Assembly: GCF_000719705.1 (NCBI RefSeq)
Contig: NZ_JOHO01000004.1
Coordinates: forward strand, 1 to 64,000
From: Streptomyces sp. NRRL S-350
GTDB lineage: Bacteria; Actinomycetota; Actinomycetes; Streptomycetales; Streptomycetaceae
DNA length: 64,000 nt
Direction: 5' to 3'
The position numbers and the translations under genes are program-made. The notes beneath the pieces were generated by a model, which was given only the letters and a program-made list of their open reading frames with translations, did not search any database and had not been told where the DNA came from. The stretch's first letter is position 1, and every line of letters begins with the position of its first letter. Of this stretch, positions 7,160 through 17,993 are shown piece after piece.

Positions 7160-7933
7160 TCACCGCCCGTTCAGCGCCTGCACCTCCGCGTACCCGGGCA
7201 CCGGCCCGACCGGCTCACCCGCCGCGACGGCAGCCGCCGTGGCCACCGCAGCCGCCAGCGCCGAGCGGTACAGCAGCGAGCCGAGGCTGACCCGGGCCAC
7301 CCCGAGCGCGGCCAGCTCGGCGAGGCCCGGACCGGTCGGCGTCCAGAGGATGTTGAGCGGGACGCCGACCGCACCGACCAGCCGTCCGATGGCCGCCGGC
7401 TCGGTCAGCCCCGGCGCGAACACGCCGTCTGCGCCCGCCTGCCGGTACGCGTCCAGGCGGCGAAGCGTCTCCGGTTCCGGGTCGTCCTGCCCGTGCCAGT
7501 AGGTGTCGGTACGGGCGTTCACGAACAGCTCCGGCACGGCCGCCTTCACCGCCGCGACCTTCGCCGCATGGACGGCGAGCGGCGCCAGCGTGCCGTCCGC
7601 CCGGCCGTCCTCCAGATTGATGCCGACCGCTCCTGCCCGAGCCAACTCGACGGCCAGCGCGGCCACTTCGTCCGGGTCGTCACTGAAACCGGATTCCGCG
7701 TCGACACTGAACAGGAAGCCGCCGCCTCCGAGTCGGCGCGCCAGCCGCACGGTCTCCGCACGAGTGGCGGCGGCGCCGTCGGGCAGCCCGGCGGCGGCTG
7801 CCACACCCAGGCTGGTGGTGCCGATCGCGGCGTGGCCGGCGGCGGCGAGGGCGGCAGCCGTGGCATGGTCCCAGGCGTTGGGGAGCAGCAGCGGGTGTCC
7901 GGGGCGGTGGTGCAGGGCGGCGAAGGGCGTCAT
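7160..7933 (-). CDS. isocitrate lyase/PEP mutase family protein
   Basis: A 257-residue (beta/alpha)8 enzyme of the PEP mutase/isocitrate lyase superfamily, which makes or breaks C–C or C–P bonds in 2-oxo acids. The N-terminus (LLPNAWDHATAAALAAAGHAAIGTTSLGVAAAAG) and the metal-site strands (FLFSVDAESGFSDDPDEVA, VGINLEDGR, ELFVNARTDTYW) are clear. The usual KKCGH catalytic motif of true isocitrate lyases is absent, which places it with the smaller PEP-mutase-like group of unknown substrate. It is a single gene: upstream lies a 17-bp repeat array and downstream the TetR gene converges. It could act as an oxaloacetate decarboxylase- or 2-methylisocitrate lyase-like enzyme. Confidence 0.85.
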   Translation of the reverse strand: MTPFAALHHRPGHPLLLPNAWDHATAAALAAAGHAAIGTTSLGVAAAAGLPDGAAATRAETVRLARRLGGGGFLFSVDAESGFSDDPDEVAALAVELARAGAVGINLEDGRADGTLAPLAVHAAKVAAVKAAVPELFVNARTDTYWHGQDDPEPETLRRLDAYRQAGADGVFAPGLTEPAAIGRLVGAVGVPLNILWTPTGPGLAELAALGVARVSLGSLLYRSALAAAVATAAAVAAGEPVGPVPGYAEVQALNGR

Positions 7934-7963
7934 GGCGTGGGCTCCGGGGCGGTCGGGTCTGCA

Positions 7964-8069
7964 GGGCGGTCGGGGTTACGGCGCAGTCAGGGTTGCGGGG
8001 CAGTCGGGGTTGCGGGGCGGTCGGAGTTACGGGGCAGTCGGGGTTGCGGGGCAGTCGGTCGGGGCTACG
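7964..8069. repeat. 17-bp tandem repeat array (GGGCAGTCGGGGTTGCG)
   Basis: Five 17-base units run at 7964–7980, 7981–7997, 7998–8014, 8015–8031 and 8032–8048. A sixth at 8049–8069 carries a 4-base insertion. Units alternate between GGTC...TTACG and AGTC...TTGCG forms. The array lies between the start of the PEP-mutase-like gene and the stop of the P450-like gene, both on the minus strand. Confidence 0.9.
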
Positions 8070-8109
8070 GGGGCTCGTGCGGGCTGCGAGATGGGCACGG
8101 ACTGCGGGT

Positions 8110-9567
8110 TCACACCGCCTCCTCGCCCACGACCGCGGCCTCCACCGAGCTCAGATCCCCCACGGAGTCCGCGTAGTACCCGGATTCGGAGACATGACGG
8201 ACGACCTGCCGGAAGCTCCAGCCCGTGCCCGGCGAGTCGTCCAGGCAGGCGTCCGGCAGCGCGGCCACCCGGCGGGCCCAGATCCCGGCGAGCCGGGTGA
8301 GGCGGCTGCGGGCCTCGTCCAGGTCGGCGACGGTGAACGGGGCGAGGTCGGCCGGGGTGGTGGCGTTGGAGGCGTGCCAGTGGTCGGGCTCGGTCGGCTC
8401 CCCGGCCAGTCTGGCCTCCAACTCGGCCAGGTGGTCGATGAGATGGTCCACCACGCGACGAACTGCCTTGTGCGGCGTATAGGTTCGCCCTTCGGCATTG
8501 ACGATCGGGCGGCCGTCCCAGGCCGGCCAGGTGGCGGCCAGATCCAGCACGTGGTCGACCATCTCCGGTACCAGGGAGACGAGTTCGGCCTTGCTTCCGC
8601 CCTGGGCGGCCGGCGTCTCGGCGGCCACTGAGGCCACGTCCGCCGGGGCCACGTCCGCCGGGACCGCGTCCGCCGCGGACGCGTCCGCCGGAACCGCATC
8701 CCCCGAGGCCAGGTCCGCCGGGTCGGACGCACCGAGCAGGATCCCCTCGGCGATGACCAGGGCGTGCGAGCGCCCCGGGCAGACCCGGGGGGCAGCTCCG
8801 AAGGTGAGCGCCACGCCGTCCGGCGCCTCGGCCTGGGCGGCCGCGAGGTCGAGCACCAGGTGCGTCCCGGCCGGTACGGCGGTTCCGCCGACCTCGGTCG
8901 ACCGGGCGGCGAGCCGGCGCATCACCCGTACCGGCGGGTCCTCCCGCAGCGCGGCGGCCAGTCCGCCCTCGTTGCGGCGCGCGGCCTCGACCAGGGCGGC
9001 GGTGGCGTCGCAGGCCTGGACGAGCAGGCCGATCCGGTTCGCGGCCGTCTCCTCGTCCGGGTCTCCCATGGCGGGCAGCAGCCGGGCCACCGCGGCGTCC
9101 GCTTCCGGATCGTCCGGCGAGTCCGCGAAGTACGCCCGGGCCACCGTTGCGACGTCCCGCGCCACTGCCTCCGGGTCGGCCAGGCCGAGCGCCTCCGCGA
9201 GCACCCGAACCACCCGCCGCCGCACGTCGGGGTCGAAGCCGGCTGCCGCGGCCACCCGCAGCGCGGACGGGTCCAGCCGCTCCAGGTCGGCCAGCACCAG
9301 GGCCCGACGGCGGGCATGCGGCTCGCCCGAGCTGAACCGGGCGACGGAGGCCCGTAGCCAGGCCACCCCGGCGGCCACGCCCGGGGTACCGGCCGGTGCA
9401 CCGCCCGACACGCCGCCCAGCACGCTGCCCACCGCGACGGGCGGGACGGGCGGGACGGGCGCCGCGGGCAGCGGGACCAACGCCGGGTCGGCCAAGGCCG
9501 CCGTGACGTCGTCGTAGCGGGAGAAGGTCATTGTTCCGAAGCCGGATGCCACCGTGGGTTCGCTCAT
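8110..9567 (-). CDS. cytochrome P450-like protein fused to a DinB-like domain
   Basis: A 485-residue composite. Residues 1–275 resemble a P450: a degenerate I-helix (LVQACDATAALV), a K-helix region (ALREDPPVRVMRRL) and a heme-ligand loop FGAAPRVCPGR with the proximal Cys at about 263. The glutamate of the ExxR motif is not visible (AAALR in its place), and the P450 part is about 100 residues short. Residues about 275–345 are an Ala/Pro/Asp-rich linker built from repeats. Residues 345–485 match the DinB/mycothiol-dependent isomerase-like fold (VVDHLIDHLAELEARLAG ... GWSFRQVVRHVSESGYYAD) and usually stand alone. ATG 9565–9567 faces an ArsR-type gene 64 bases away. Whether it binds heme is uncertain. 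Confidence 0.7.
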   Translation of the reverse strand: MSEPTVASGFGTMTFSRYDDVTAALADPALVPLPAAPVPPVPPVAVGSVLGGVSGGAPAGTPGVAAGVAWLRASVARFSSGEPHARRRALVLADLERLDPSALRVAAAAGFDPDVRRRVVRVLAEALGLADPEAVARDVATVARAYFADSPDDPEADAAVARLLPAMGDPDEETAANRIGLLVQACDATAALVEAARRNEGGLAAALREDPPVRVMRRLAARSTEVGGTAVPAGTHLVLDLAAAQAEAPDGVALTFGAAPRVCPGRSHALVIAEGILLGASDPADLASGDAVPADASAADAVPADVAPADVASVAAETPAAQGGSKAELVSLVPEMVDHVLDLAATWPAWDGRPIVNAEGRTYTPHKAVRRVVDHLIDHLAELEARLAGEPTEPDHWHASNATTPADLAPFTVADLDEARSRLTRLAGIWARRVAALPDACLDDSPGTGWSFRQVVRHVSESGYYADSVGDLSSVEAAVVGEEAV

Positions 9568-9631
9568 GCCGCCATCGTGGTCCCGGCTCGTTTCGGCCCC
9601 CGCCGAACTGTGCCGGGGCGACCATGGAGGC

Positions 9632-10384
9632 ATGTCCCCGGAACCCCGCACCGACCCCGGCCCGGCCCGGCGCCCCGACCGCCACGGCCGGGCACTCGCC
9701 GCCTTCGCCGCCCTCCTCGCCGACCCGACCCGCGCCGCCTTCTGCGACGCGCTGCTCGACGGCCGCGCCTGGACGGCCGGCGAGCTGGCCCGGTACGCCC
9801 GCGTCGCGCCGTCCACCGCCAGCGAGCACCTGTCGCGGCTGGTCGCGGGCGGACTGCTGGCCGAGGAGCGGCAGGGCCGGCACCGGTACGTCCGGGTGGC
9901 CTCGCCCGCGGTGGCCACCCTGCTGGAGGACCTCACTTCCTTCGCCGAGTCCGGCGGCAGCGGCCCACCCGCGCCGCGCACCCTGGGCGAGGCCACCCGG
10001 CTGAGCGCGGAGGCCCGCGCCCGCACCTGCTACGACCACCTGGCCGGCCGCCTCGGGGTGGCCGTCTCGGACGCGCTGCTCGCCCGCGGCCTGGTCGCCG
10101 ACGACACCGGGCCGGCCGTCACCGAACACGGCCGGGCATGGCTGGCCGACCAAGCGATCGAACTGCCGCCGCGCACGGGCCGCCGCGGCGGACGGCCGGT
10201 GGTGCGCAGCTGCCTGGACTGGACGGAGCGCCGCAACCACCTGGGCGGAGCGCTGGGCGCTGCGCTCTGCCGGACCGCCCTGGACCGCGCCTGGGTGGAG
10301 CGGATCGGCTCCGGCCGGGCCTTGCGCATCACCCCGGACGGCGGCCGGGCGCTGCGCGAACTCCTCGGCGTGGAAGTCCCCTGA
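9632..10384 (+). CDS. ArsR-type helix-turn-helix regulator
   Basis: A 250-residue regulator with an ArsR/SmtB-like winged helix at about residues 20–95 (AALLADPTRAAFCDALL ... GELARYARVAPSTASEHLSRLVAGGLLAEERQGRHRYVRVA). No metal-binding cysteine pair is seen in that domain. A second winged-helix-like domain follows, with a C-terminal RALRITPDGGRALRELLG pattern. This two-part layout is common in streptomycete regulators of nearby enzymes. GGAGG ends only one base before ATG 9632, an unusually short spacing. ATG 9566 is an alternative start and would overlap the divergent gene. It probably controls the divergent P450-DinB gene. The stop codon lies in a 17-bp direct repeat. Confidence 0.85.
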   Translation: MSPEPRTDPGPARRPDRHGRALAAFAALLADPTRAAFCDALLDGRAWTAGELARYARVAPSTASEHLSRLVAGGLLAEERQGRHRYVRVASPAVATLLEDLTSFAESGGSGPPAPRTLGEATRLSAEARARTCYDHLAGRLGVAVSDALLARGLVADDTGPAVTEHGRAWLADQAIELPPRTGRRGGRPVVRSCLDWTERRNHLGGALGAALCRTALDRAWVERIGSGRALRITPDGGRALRELLGVEVP

Positions 10385-10414
10385 GCCCCGCGCCCGACTG
10401 AGCCCCGCGCCCGC
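10381..10414. repeat. 17-bp tandem duplication spanning the arsR-type stop codon
   Basis: CTGAGCCCCGCGCCCGA (10381–10397) is followed by CTGAGCCCCGCGCCCGC (10398–10414). The first TGA is the stop codon at 10382–10384. Confidence 0.9.
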
Positions 10415-10458
10415 CGCCGGCGTCCGCCTTCACCCGGGTCGGCTTCCCCTGGTCGGCT

Positions 10459-11037
10459 TCACCCCATCGACTTCGCCCCGTCCAGCGCCTCCCGGATGAT
10501 GTCGGCGTGCCCGGCGTGCTGCGCAGTCTCGGCGATCAGGTGCAGCAGCACCCGCCGGGCCGACCAGGCCGCACCCGGTTCGAACCACGGCGCCGACGGC
10601 AGCGGGTGGGCGACGTCGAGGTCGGGCAGGGTCCGGACCAGCTCGTCCGTGCCGCGCGCCACCCGCTCGTACTCGGCGAGCAGTCCTGCCAGGGTCTCGC
10701 CCTCCGCCATCCGGAACTGCGCCGCCCAGGCATCGGCACTCCCGGAACTGCCGGTGCCCCCGGAACTGCCGGTGCCCCCGGAACTGCCGGCGCCTCCGGA
10801 ACCGCCGGCACCCCCGCCCCTGCTTCCGTCCCCGCCCCGCATCGCCTCCGCGCCCCCGGTGATGAACCGCACCCAGCGCGCCTCGACCGCCGCCACGTGC
10901 TTGACCAGCCCGCCCAGGCACAGCTCACTGACCGTGGTGCGTTCGGCCGCCTGGGCGTCGGTGAGATCGCGGACGGTGCGTCGCAGCAGGCTGCGGTGCT
11001 TGTCGAGCGTTTCGACGAGTTCCTCGCGCTCCCCCAT
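10459..11037 (-). CDS. DinB/DUF664 family protein with a Gly/Ser insertion
   Basis: A 192-residue four-helix-bundle protein of the DinB/DUF664 type, many of which bind a metal and a thiol cofactor such as mycothiol. The N-terminal segment LRRTVRDLTDAQAAERTTVSELCLGGLVKHVAAVEARW and the C-terminal HLIAETAQHAGHADIIREALDG carry the usual histidines. Residues about 68–100 are a Gly/Ser-rich insertion made by an in-frame tandem repeat (GGTGSSGGTGSSGS), placed in an inter-helix loop. ATG overlaps the stop codon of the upstream VOC gene by one base (TGATG), so the two are translationally coupled. The substrate is unknown. Confidence 0.85.
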   Translation of the reverse strand: MGEREELVETLDKHRSLLRRTVRDLTDAQAAERTTVSELCLGGLVKHVAAVEARWVRFITGGAEAMRGGDGSRGGGAGGSGGAGSSGGTGSSGGTGSSGSADAWAAQFRMAEGETLAGLLAEYERVARGTDELVRTLPDLDVAHPLPSAPWFEPGAAWSARRVLLHLIAETAQHAGHADIIREALDGAKSMG

Positions 11038-11834
11038 CAGGCGTCCACCGTGTTCGGCTGCTCGCCTACGGTCCGTCCGAGGTCGATGATCCCGAAGGCC
11101 GCACCCTGCGGGTCGCCGACCGCCGCGAACCGGCCGAACGGGCTGTCCATGGGCCCGAAGTACACCCTGCCGCCGCGCGCCGTGAGCCGTTCGATCGCGG
11201 CGTCGGTGTCGTTCACGGCGAAGTAGACGCTGATGTAGGACGGCGCCTCGGGCGGCAGGACTCCGCTGTCCGCCCCCATCCGGCCCAGCACCGGCCGGTC
11301 GCCGACCTGGAACATCCGGTAGTCGAACTCCTCGGAGTCCATCTTCCGCACGCCGTATGGGAAGACGGCCGGGAAGAAGGCGTCCGCCTTCGCCGGCTCA
11401 CGGGTGACCAGTTCGGCCCAGCTGTACGCGCCGGGCTCGCCCTGCTTCTCGAAGCCCTCGTGGCGCCCGGCCTGCCAGACGCCGAACACGACACCGCCCG
11501 GGTCCTTGGCGATCACCATCGTGCCGAAGTCGCCGACCTGCATCGGCCCCATGACCACCTCGCCGCCGTGCGCGCGGATCCGCGCGGCCGTGGCACCGGC
11601 GTCCGGCGAGGCGAGGTAGAGGCACCAGGCGGACTGCGACTGGTCGCCGGGCATCGGCGGCACGACCGCGGCGACGGCCTTGCCGTCCGAGTACGCCTGC
11701 GTGTAGTTGCCGAACTCCGACGAGCTCTCGCCGAAGGTCCAGCCCAGTACGTCGCCGTAGAAGGCCTTCGCGCCCTCCACGTCGGTGAACATCGCGTCGG
11801 CCCAACAGGGTGTGCCCTCAGGTAGCGCAGCCAT
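11037..11834 (-). CDS. VOC family protein with two glyoxalase-like domains
   Basis: A 265-residue protein with two vicinal-oxygen-chelate domains: about residues 5–125 (GTPCWADAMFTDVEGAKAFYGDVLGW ... IAKDPGGVVFGVWQ) and 135–255 (GAYSWAELVTREPAKADAFFPAVF ... VGDPQGAAFGIID). Paired domains of this kind form one metal-binding module used by glyoxalases, ring-cleaving dioxygenases and resistance proteins; the substrate is not evident here. ATG 11832–11834 has AGGGAC just upstream, and the alternative upstream frame is low-complexity. It is the first gene of a two-gene operon with the DinB protein, suggesting a shared detoxification or modification role. Confidence 0.88.
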   Translation of the reverse strand: MAALPEGTPCWADAMFTDVEGAKAFYGDVLGWTFGESSSEFGNYTQAYSDGKAVAAVVPPMPGDQSQSAWCLYLASPDAGATAARIRAHGGEVVMGPMQVGDFGTMVIAKDPGGVVFGVWQAGRHEGFEKQGEPGAYSWAELVTREPAKADAFFPAVFPYGVRKMDSEEFDYRMFQVGDRPVLGRMGADSGVLPPEAPSYISVYFAVNDTDAAIERLTARGGRVYFGPMDSPFGRFAAVGDPQGAAFGIIDLGRTVGEQPNTVDA

Positions 11835-11977
11835 TTGTCCCTGCCCTCGTGTGTGGCTGGAGCGCGCGCCGGGGGGCACACGCCGACCCCCGATTCGCCA
11901 GCCTAGCCACGCCGCGGCGCACCCGCGCGGGATGGCCCGCACGGGTGCGCCGGGAGGTCACCCACCCCTGGGCCCGC

Positions 11978-14904
<2,927 letters not shown>

Positions 14905-16053
14905 CTACTCCTCGCTTCCGTGCCCGGATCCCGGCGACATCCCGTTCGCGGGAGACCCGTTCACCGATCCGTCGAACTTCGTGAAGCGCGCACCTGTCCC
15001 ACCAGCGGCGCGATCCTTCGCAGGGCCCGGCCGGCCCGAAACGGCACTGTCCTCGCCCAGCAGTCCCTCCCTGATCAGCCGGGCGTGTTCCGGCCGTCCA
15101 GCCGCGTTGATGAATTCCGCCAACCTCCTTGTGCAGACGTTTCGTTCATCGGAATGCTCCGGCAAGCCGACGTCATCCAGCAGCTGGTTCAACGGTCCGA
15201 TCACCGGAGTCCCCCCAGCCGGCCCTGACGGTCCGAGCGGGCCTGCCAGGCCCGCCGTCGGCCCGTCATCGTCCTCGTCGTCATCCCGGAACGAGCCGGC
15301 CCCCGGCCCCAGGTGCTCGTACAGGTCGCTCAGGGCTTCGTCGTTGGCCGCCGCCGAGAGCTGTGCGAGCGGGCCGATCATGTCGACCGCCTCCTTGACC
15401 TGCTCGTCATGGCGTGCCAGCCACCACACCACCGCGCTGCCTGGCGACTTCAAGACGTCGTCACCGAGATAGGCCCGCTTGCTCTGCTCGTAACGCCGCT
15501 CGTGCTCCCACACCTCCTCGGTCTTGCGCACCTCGGACAGCTTCCCCAATCGACTTCGGTCGTCCTCCGACAGCCTGAGCTCGACGCGGCCGCCCATGGC
15601 CTCCACCAGCCCCGACCGGTCCTGGCTCTGGGTACCGAGCAGGCCGTTCAACCGGTGCTGCACCAATTCGAGCCGCCCGGGAACTTCGTGTTCGGTCAAC
15701 GCCTTGGCACGCTCCAAGACCGTCTCGACCGCCAGACTGGCCGGGTCCGCGTGCACGAGCCCGGTCGTGTTCAGGATCGGGCGCCACCACACCGTCGCCG
15801 AGAAATAGAAGTCGTAGTCCGGCACCCGGCTCGGCAGCGCCACTGAGACCACCCGAGTCTTCTCCCACGGTGGCTCATCCGAATCCGGCCTCGGAGCTCT
15901 GGCCGATGCCAGCAGAAGGGCCAGCAACACGGCCATCGCCGCGGGCACCGCCCACAACCAGACCGGCCATCTGGCCGACATCCCGAGCACCACGGTCGCC
16001 GACCCCGCAGCCATGGCCAACCCGACCATCGGTACTTTCCCCATGCCGTTCAC
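14905..16053 (-). CDS. two-TM membrane protein of the TIR/ATPase operon
   Basis: A 382-residue protein of unknown function, last gene of the XRE–TIR–ATPase–membrane operon. Two hydrophobic segments at about residues 9–24 and 28–50 form a hairpin at the N-terminus. They are followed by a cytoplasmic part beginning KTRVVSVALPSRVPDYDFYFSATVWWRPI, a charged helical region (about residues 105–215) and an acidic/Gly/Pro low-complexity stretch near 245–275. The C-terminal 70 residues are disordered-looking. The start overlaps the ATPase stop codon by 4 bases (ATGA), indicating tight coupling. Together with the ATPase it could anchor a complex at the membrane; this is inferred from operon structure only. 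Confidence 0.8.
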   Translation of the reverse strand: MNGMGKVPMVGLAMAAGSATVVLGMSARWPVWLWAVPAAMAVLLALLLASARAPRPDSDEPPWEKTRVVSVALPSRVPDYDFYFSATVWWRPILNTTGLVHADPASLAVETVLERAKALTEHEVPGRLELVQHRLNGLLGTQSQDRSGLVEAMGGRVELRLSEDDRSRLGKLSEVRKTEEVWEHERRYEQSKRAYLGDDVLKSPGSAVVWWLARHDEQVKEAVDMIGPLAQLSAAANDEALSDLYEHLGPGAGSFRDDDEDDDGPTAGLAGPLGPSGPAGGTPVIGPLNQLLDDVGLPEHSDERNVCTRRLAEFINAAGRPEHARLIREGLLGEDSAVSGRPGPAKDRAAGGTGARFTKFDGSVNGSPANGMSPGSGHGSEE

Positions 16054-17993
16054 AGCCCTCTCCCCCAGGTCACGCCGACGAGCGGTTCGATCCCCTGCGC
16101 GCGATCGATTTCCCGGCAGAAGCGCGCCAGGACCTCCGCCCGGCTCGCCTCAGCAGGGGAGTCATCGGCCTCATTCGCCCAGCCATGCGCCAGCCGGTAA
16201 TAGCGGTTGAGCACATCGACACGCCCGTCGGCGGCATCGGTGAGTACCCTCATTAGCCGTCCGCCCCCGTCCGGCGCCCGCCGCGCAGCCGAAAGCCAGG
16301 TCCGGATCCCGGACTCCCACGCCTCGGCCGGCGAGACCGCCAGTACCCCTCGCCAGCCCCGCACGACCTCCGCACGCGGCACCCAACCCGGCAGCGGGTC
16401 GACCAGTTCCAGGAAGATGCCGGCATCAGGTCGCATCGGCACTCTTCTCTCCAAGCCTTCGCACAGGCGGTCGAGCAGCTTCAGATAGAGGCGCTTGTCC
16501 CTGCCGACCAGTTCGAACAGGGCCTCCCGGCCGTACCGCGGACCGTCCTGGGCCTCCCGCCGCGTGAGGTGGTGCAGGCGAACGAGCGCCTGGCCCGGGT
16601 GGCGGGTAGCCATCACGTCAGCGCAGATCCGTGCGAGACCCCGTACGAGGTTGGCGTGCAGTTGCTGCCCCACCACCCATTCGTAGATCTTCGATCGGAA
16701 GGCCGAGTCGCCGGTCTCGCTCGTGAGTCCCCGTTCCAGCACCAACATGGCCTCCGGCAGAAGCTTGGTCTCTGCCGCCCAGGACTCCACCAGGCCCGTC
16801 AGTACGTCCAGGTCACCGCTCTTCAAAGCCGATTCGGTCAATCGGACGATCAGCCGCTGCCGATCCGGCGTGTCCAGCCATGCCGTTTCCCTGGCCGCGT
16901 CCTCGAGCCAGTCTCCGAACCCGCCCCGCAGGTCTGGGTAGTACAACCAGAAATGAGTACGGACAGCCTCCGCGTAGGCCAGCCCCGTGAAACGGATCCG
17001 TCCTTCCGAGACCTCCACGCGCAGGTCGTGCAGCCGTTGGGTCAGATCCGCACGATCGAGGCGGGGCCGTTCGTCCTCGGGGTGGCCGAGCTTCCTCAGC
17101 AGCCGATCGGAGAGCCGGAAGACAGCATCCGCTGGAGCCCCCTCCAGCATCGCCGCCGTGAACAGCAGCGCCCGCTGGCGCCCATCGGCGAGTTCGGCGA
17201 CCTGCTGGGCCACCTCGTTGCCACGATCGCGAAGCGCTGCGACAGCCTTGGCGGCCCATTCGTCGAGGTCACCGCCCGCGGAACGCGCTTCGGTTAGCAA
17301 CTCGTGCAGCCGCTGCAGCTCACGCATGGACGAGGTGTTCACAACCTCACCGAGGGCCGACCGGTACAGGTCCGCAGAAGTCACTGCGACACCGGCGTTA
17401 CGGAGATGCCTCACCAGCACGTGCGCGCCATTGGGTCGGCCGATCCGCACCAGCAACTGCCGAAGGTCCGAATGCAGGAGAGACTCGCGATCTTGGTGCA
17501 GGACCACCGCCAGCCGGCCACCGACACGCTCCACCTTGTGCCAGTACGAGCTCACCAGGCCCTGGGCGTCCGGAAACCGCGCCTCGGATATGACTGACAG
17601 ATCGATAAGAACTCGTTCACCCGGAGCCAACGGGATCGGATCGCCCTGGTGATCATCCAACGCGACCTCACGGAAAGGGTCATGAGCCTCTCCGGTGCCG
17701 TGCAGCAAAACGACGGCTGCCGTGCGCCGCCCGCTACCGTCCGCTCCGGAAATCAGCACAGCCGTGCCGGGGTCTTCCAGCCTGTTGACCGCTTCCCCGT
17801 ATCCACGTGGCGGAACGAAGCGCTGGGTCAGCCAGCGCCGGCGCTCAGCCGCCACCCGCAGGGGATCCGCCCCACCGCGAACCAGTCGCTCCGACGCGAA
17901 GTAGTAGTAGGAGTAGTTGTTCTGGCTTCCACTACCCGTGTGCGTCGGCCCCTGAGTGTCACCGATCCACGTGGCATTCCCGACGTCGCTCAC
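16050..17993 (-). CDS. P-loop ATPase-like protein with N-terminal GPxHTGSGxQ tag
   Basis: A 647-residue protein, probably a signalling or switch NTPase. Residues 15–24 read GPTHTGSGSQ, followed by an NNYSYYYF stretch. The same GPxHTGSGxQ tag appears in the C-terminus of the neighbouring TIR protein. After RRWLTQRFVPPRGYGEAVNRL comes the nucleotide site ISGADGSGRRTA (about residues 81–92), a Walker A variant with Arg where Lys is normal. ERVLIDLS or RLAVVLHQD may supply Walker B. The remaining 400 residues are helical, without recognised repeats. It overlaps the TIR gene by 4 bases on one side and the membrane-protein gene by 4 on the other. By context it resembles the NTPase component of a TIR-effector conflict system. 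Confidence 0.75.
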   Translation of the reverse strand: MSDVGNATWIGDTQGPTHTGSGSQNNYSYYYFASERLVRGGADPLRVAAERRRWLTQRFVPPRGYGEAVNRLEDPGTAVLISGADGSGRRTAAVVLLHGTGEAHDPFREVALDDHQGDPIPLAPGERVLIDLSVISEARFPDAQGLVSSYWHKVERVGGRLAVVLHQDRESLLHSDLRQLLVRIGRPNGAHVLVRHLRNAGVAVTSADLYRSALGEVVNTSSMRELQRLHELLTEARSAGGDLDEWAAKAVAALRDRGNEVAQQVAELADGRQRALLFTAAMLEGAPADAVFRLSDRLLRKLGHPEDERPRLDRADLTQRLHDLRVEVSEGRIRFTGLAYAEAVRTHFWLYYPDLRGGFGDWLEDAARETAWLDTPDRQRLIVRLTESALKSGDLDVLTGLVESWAAETKLLPEAMLVLERGLTSETGDSAFRSKIYEWVVGQQLHANLVRGLARICADVMATRHPGQALVRLHHLTRREAQDGPRYGREALFELVGRDKRLYLKLLDRLCEGLERRVPMRPDAGIFLELVDPLPGWVPRAEVVRGWRGVLAVSPAEAWESGIRTWLSAARRAPDGGGRLMRVLTDAADGRVDVLNRYYRLAHGWANEADDSPAEASRAEVLARFCREIDRAQGIEPLVGVTWGRGL

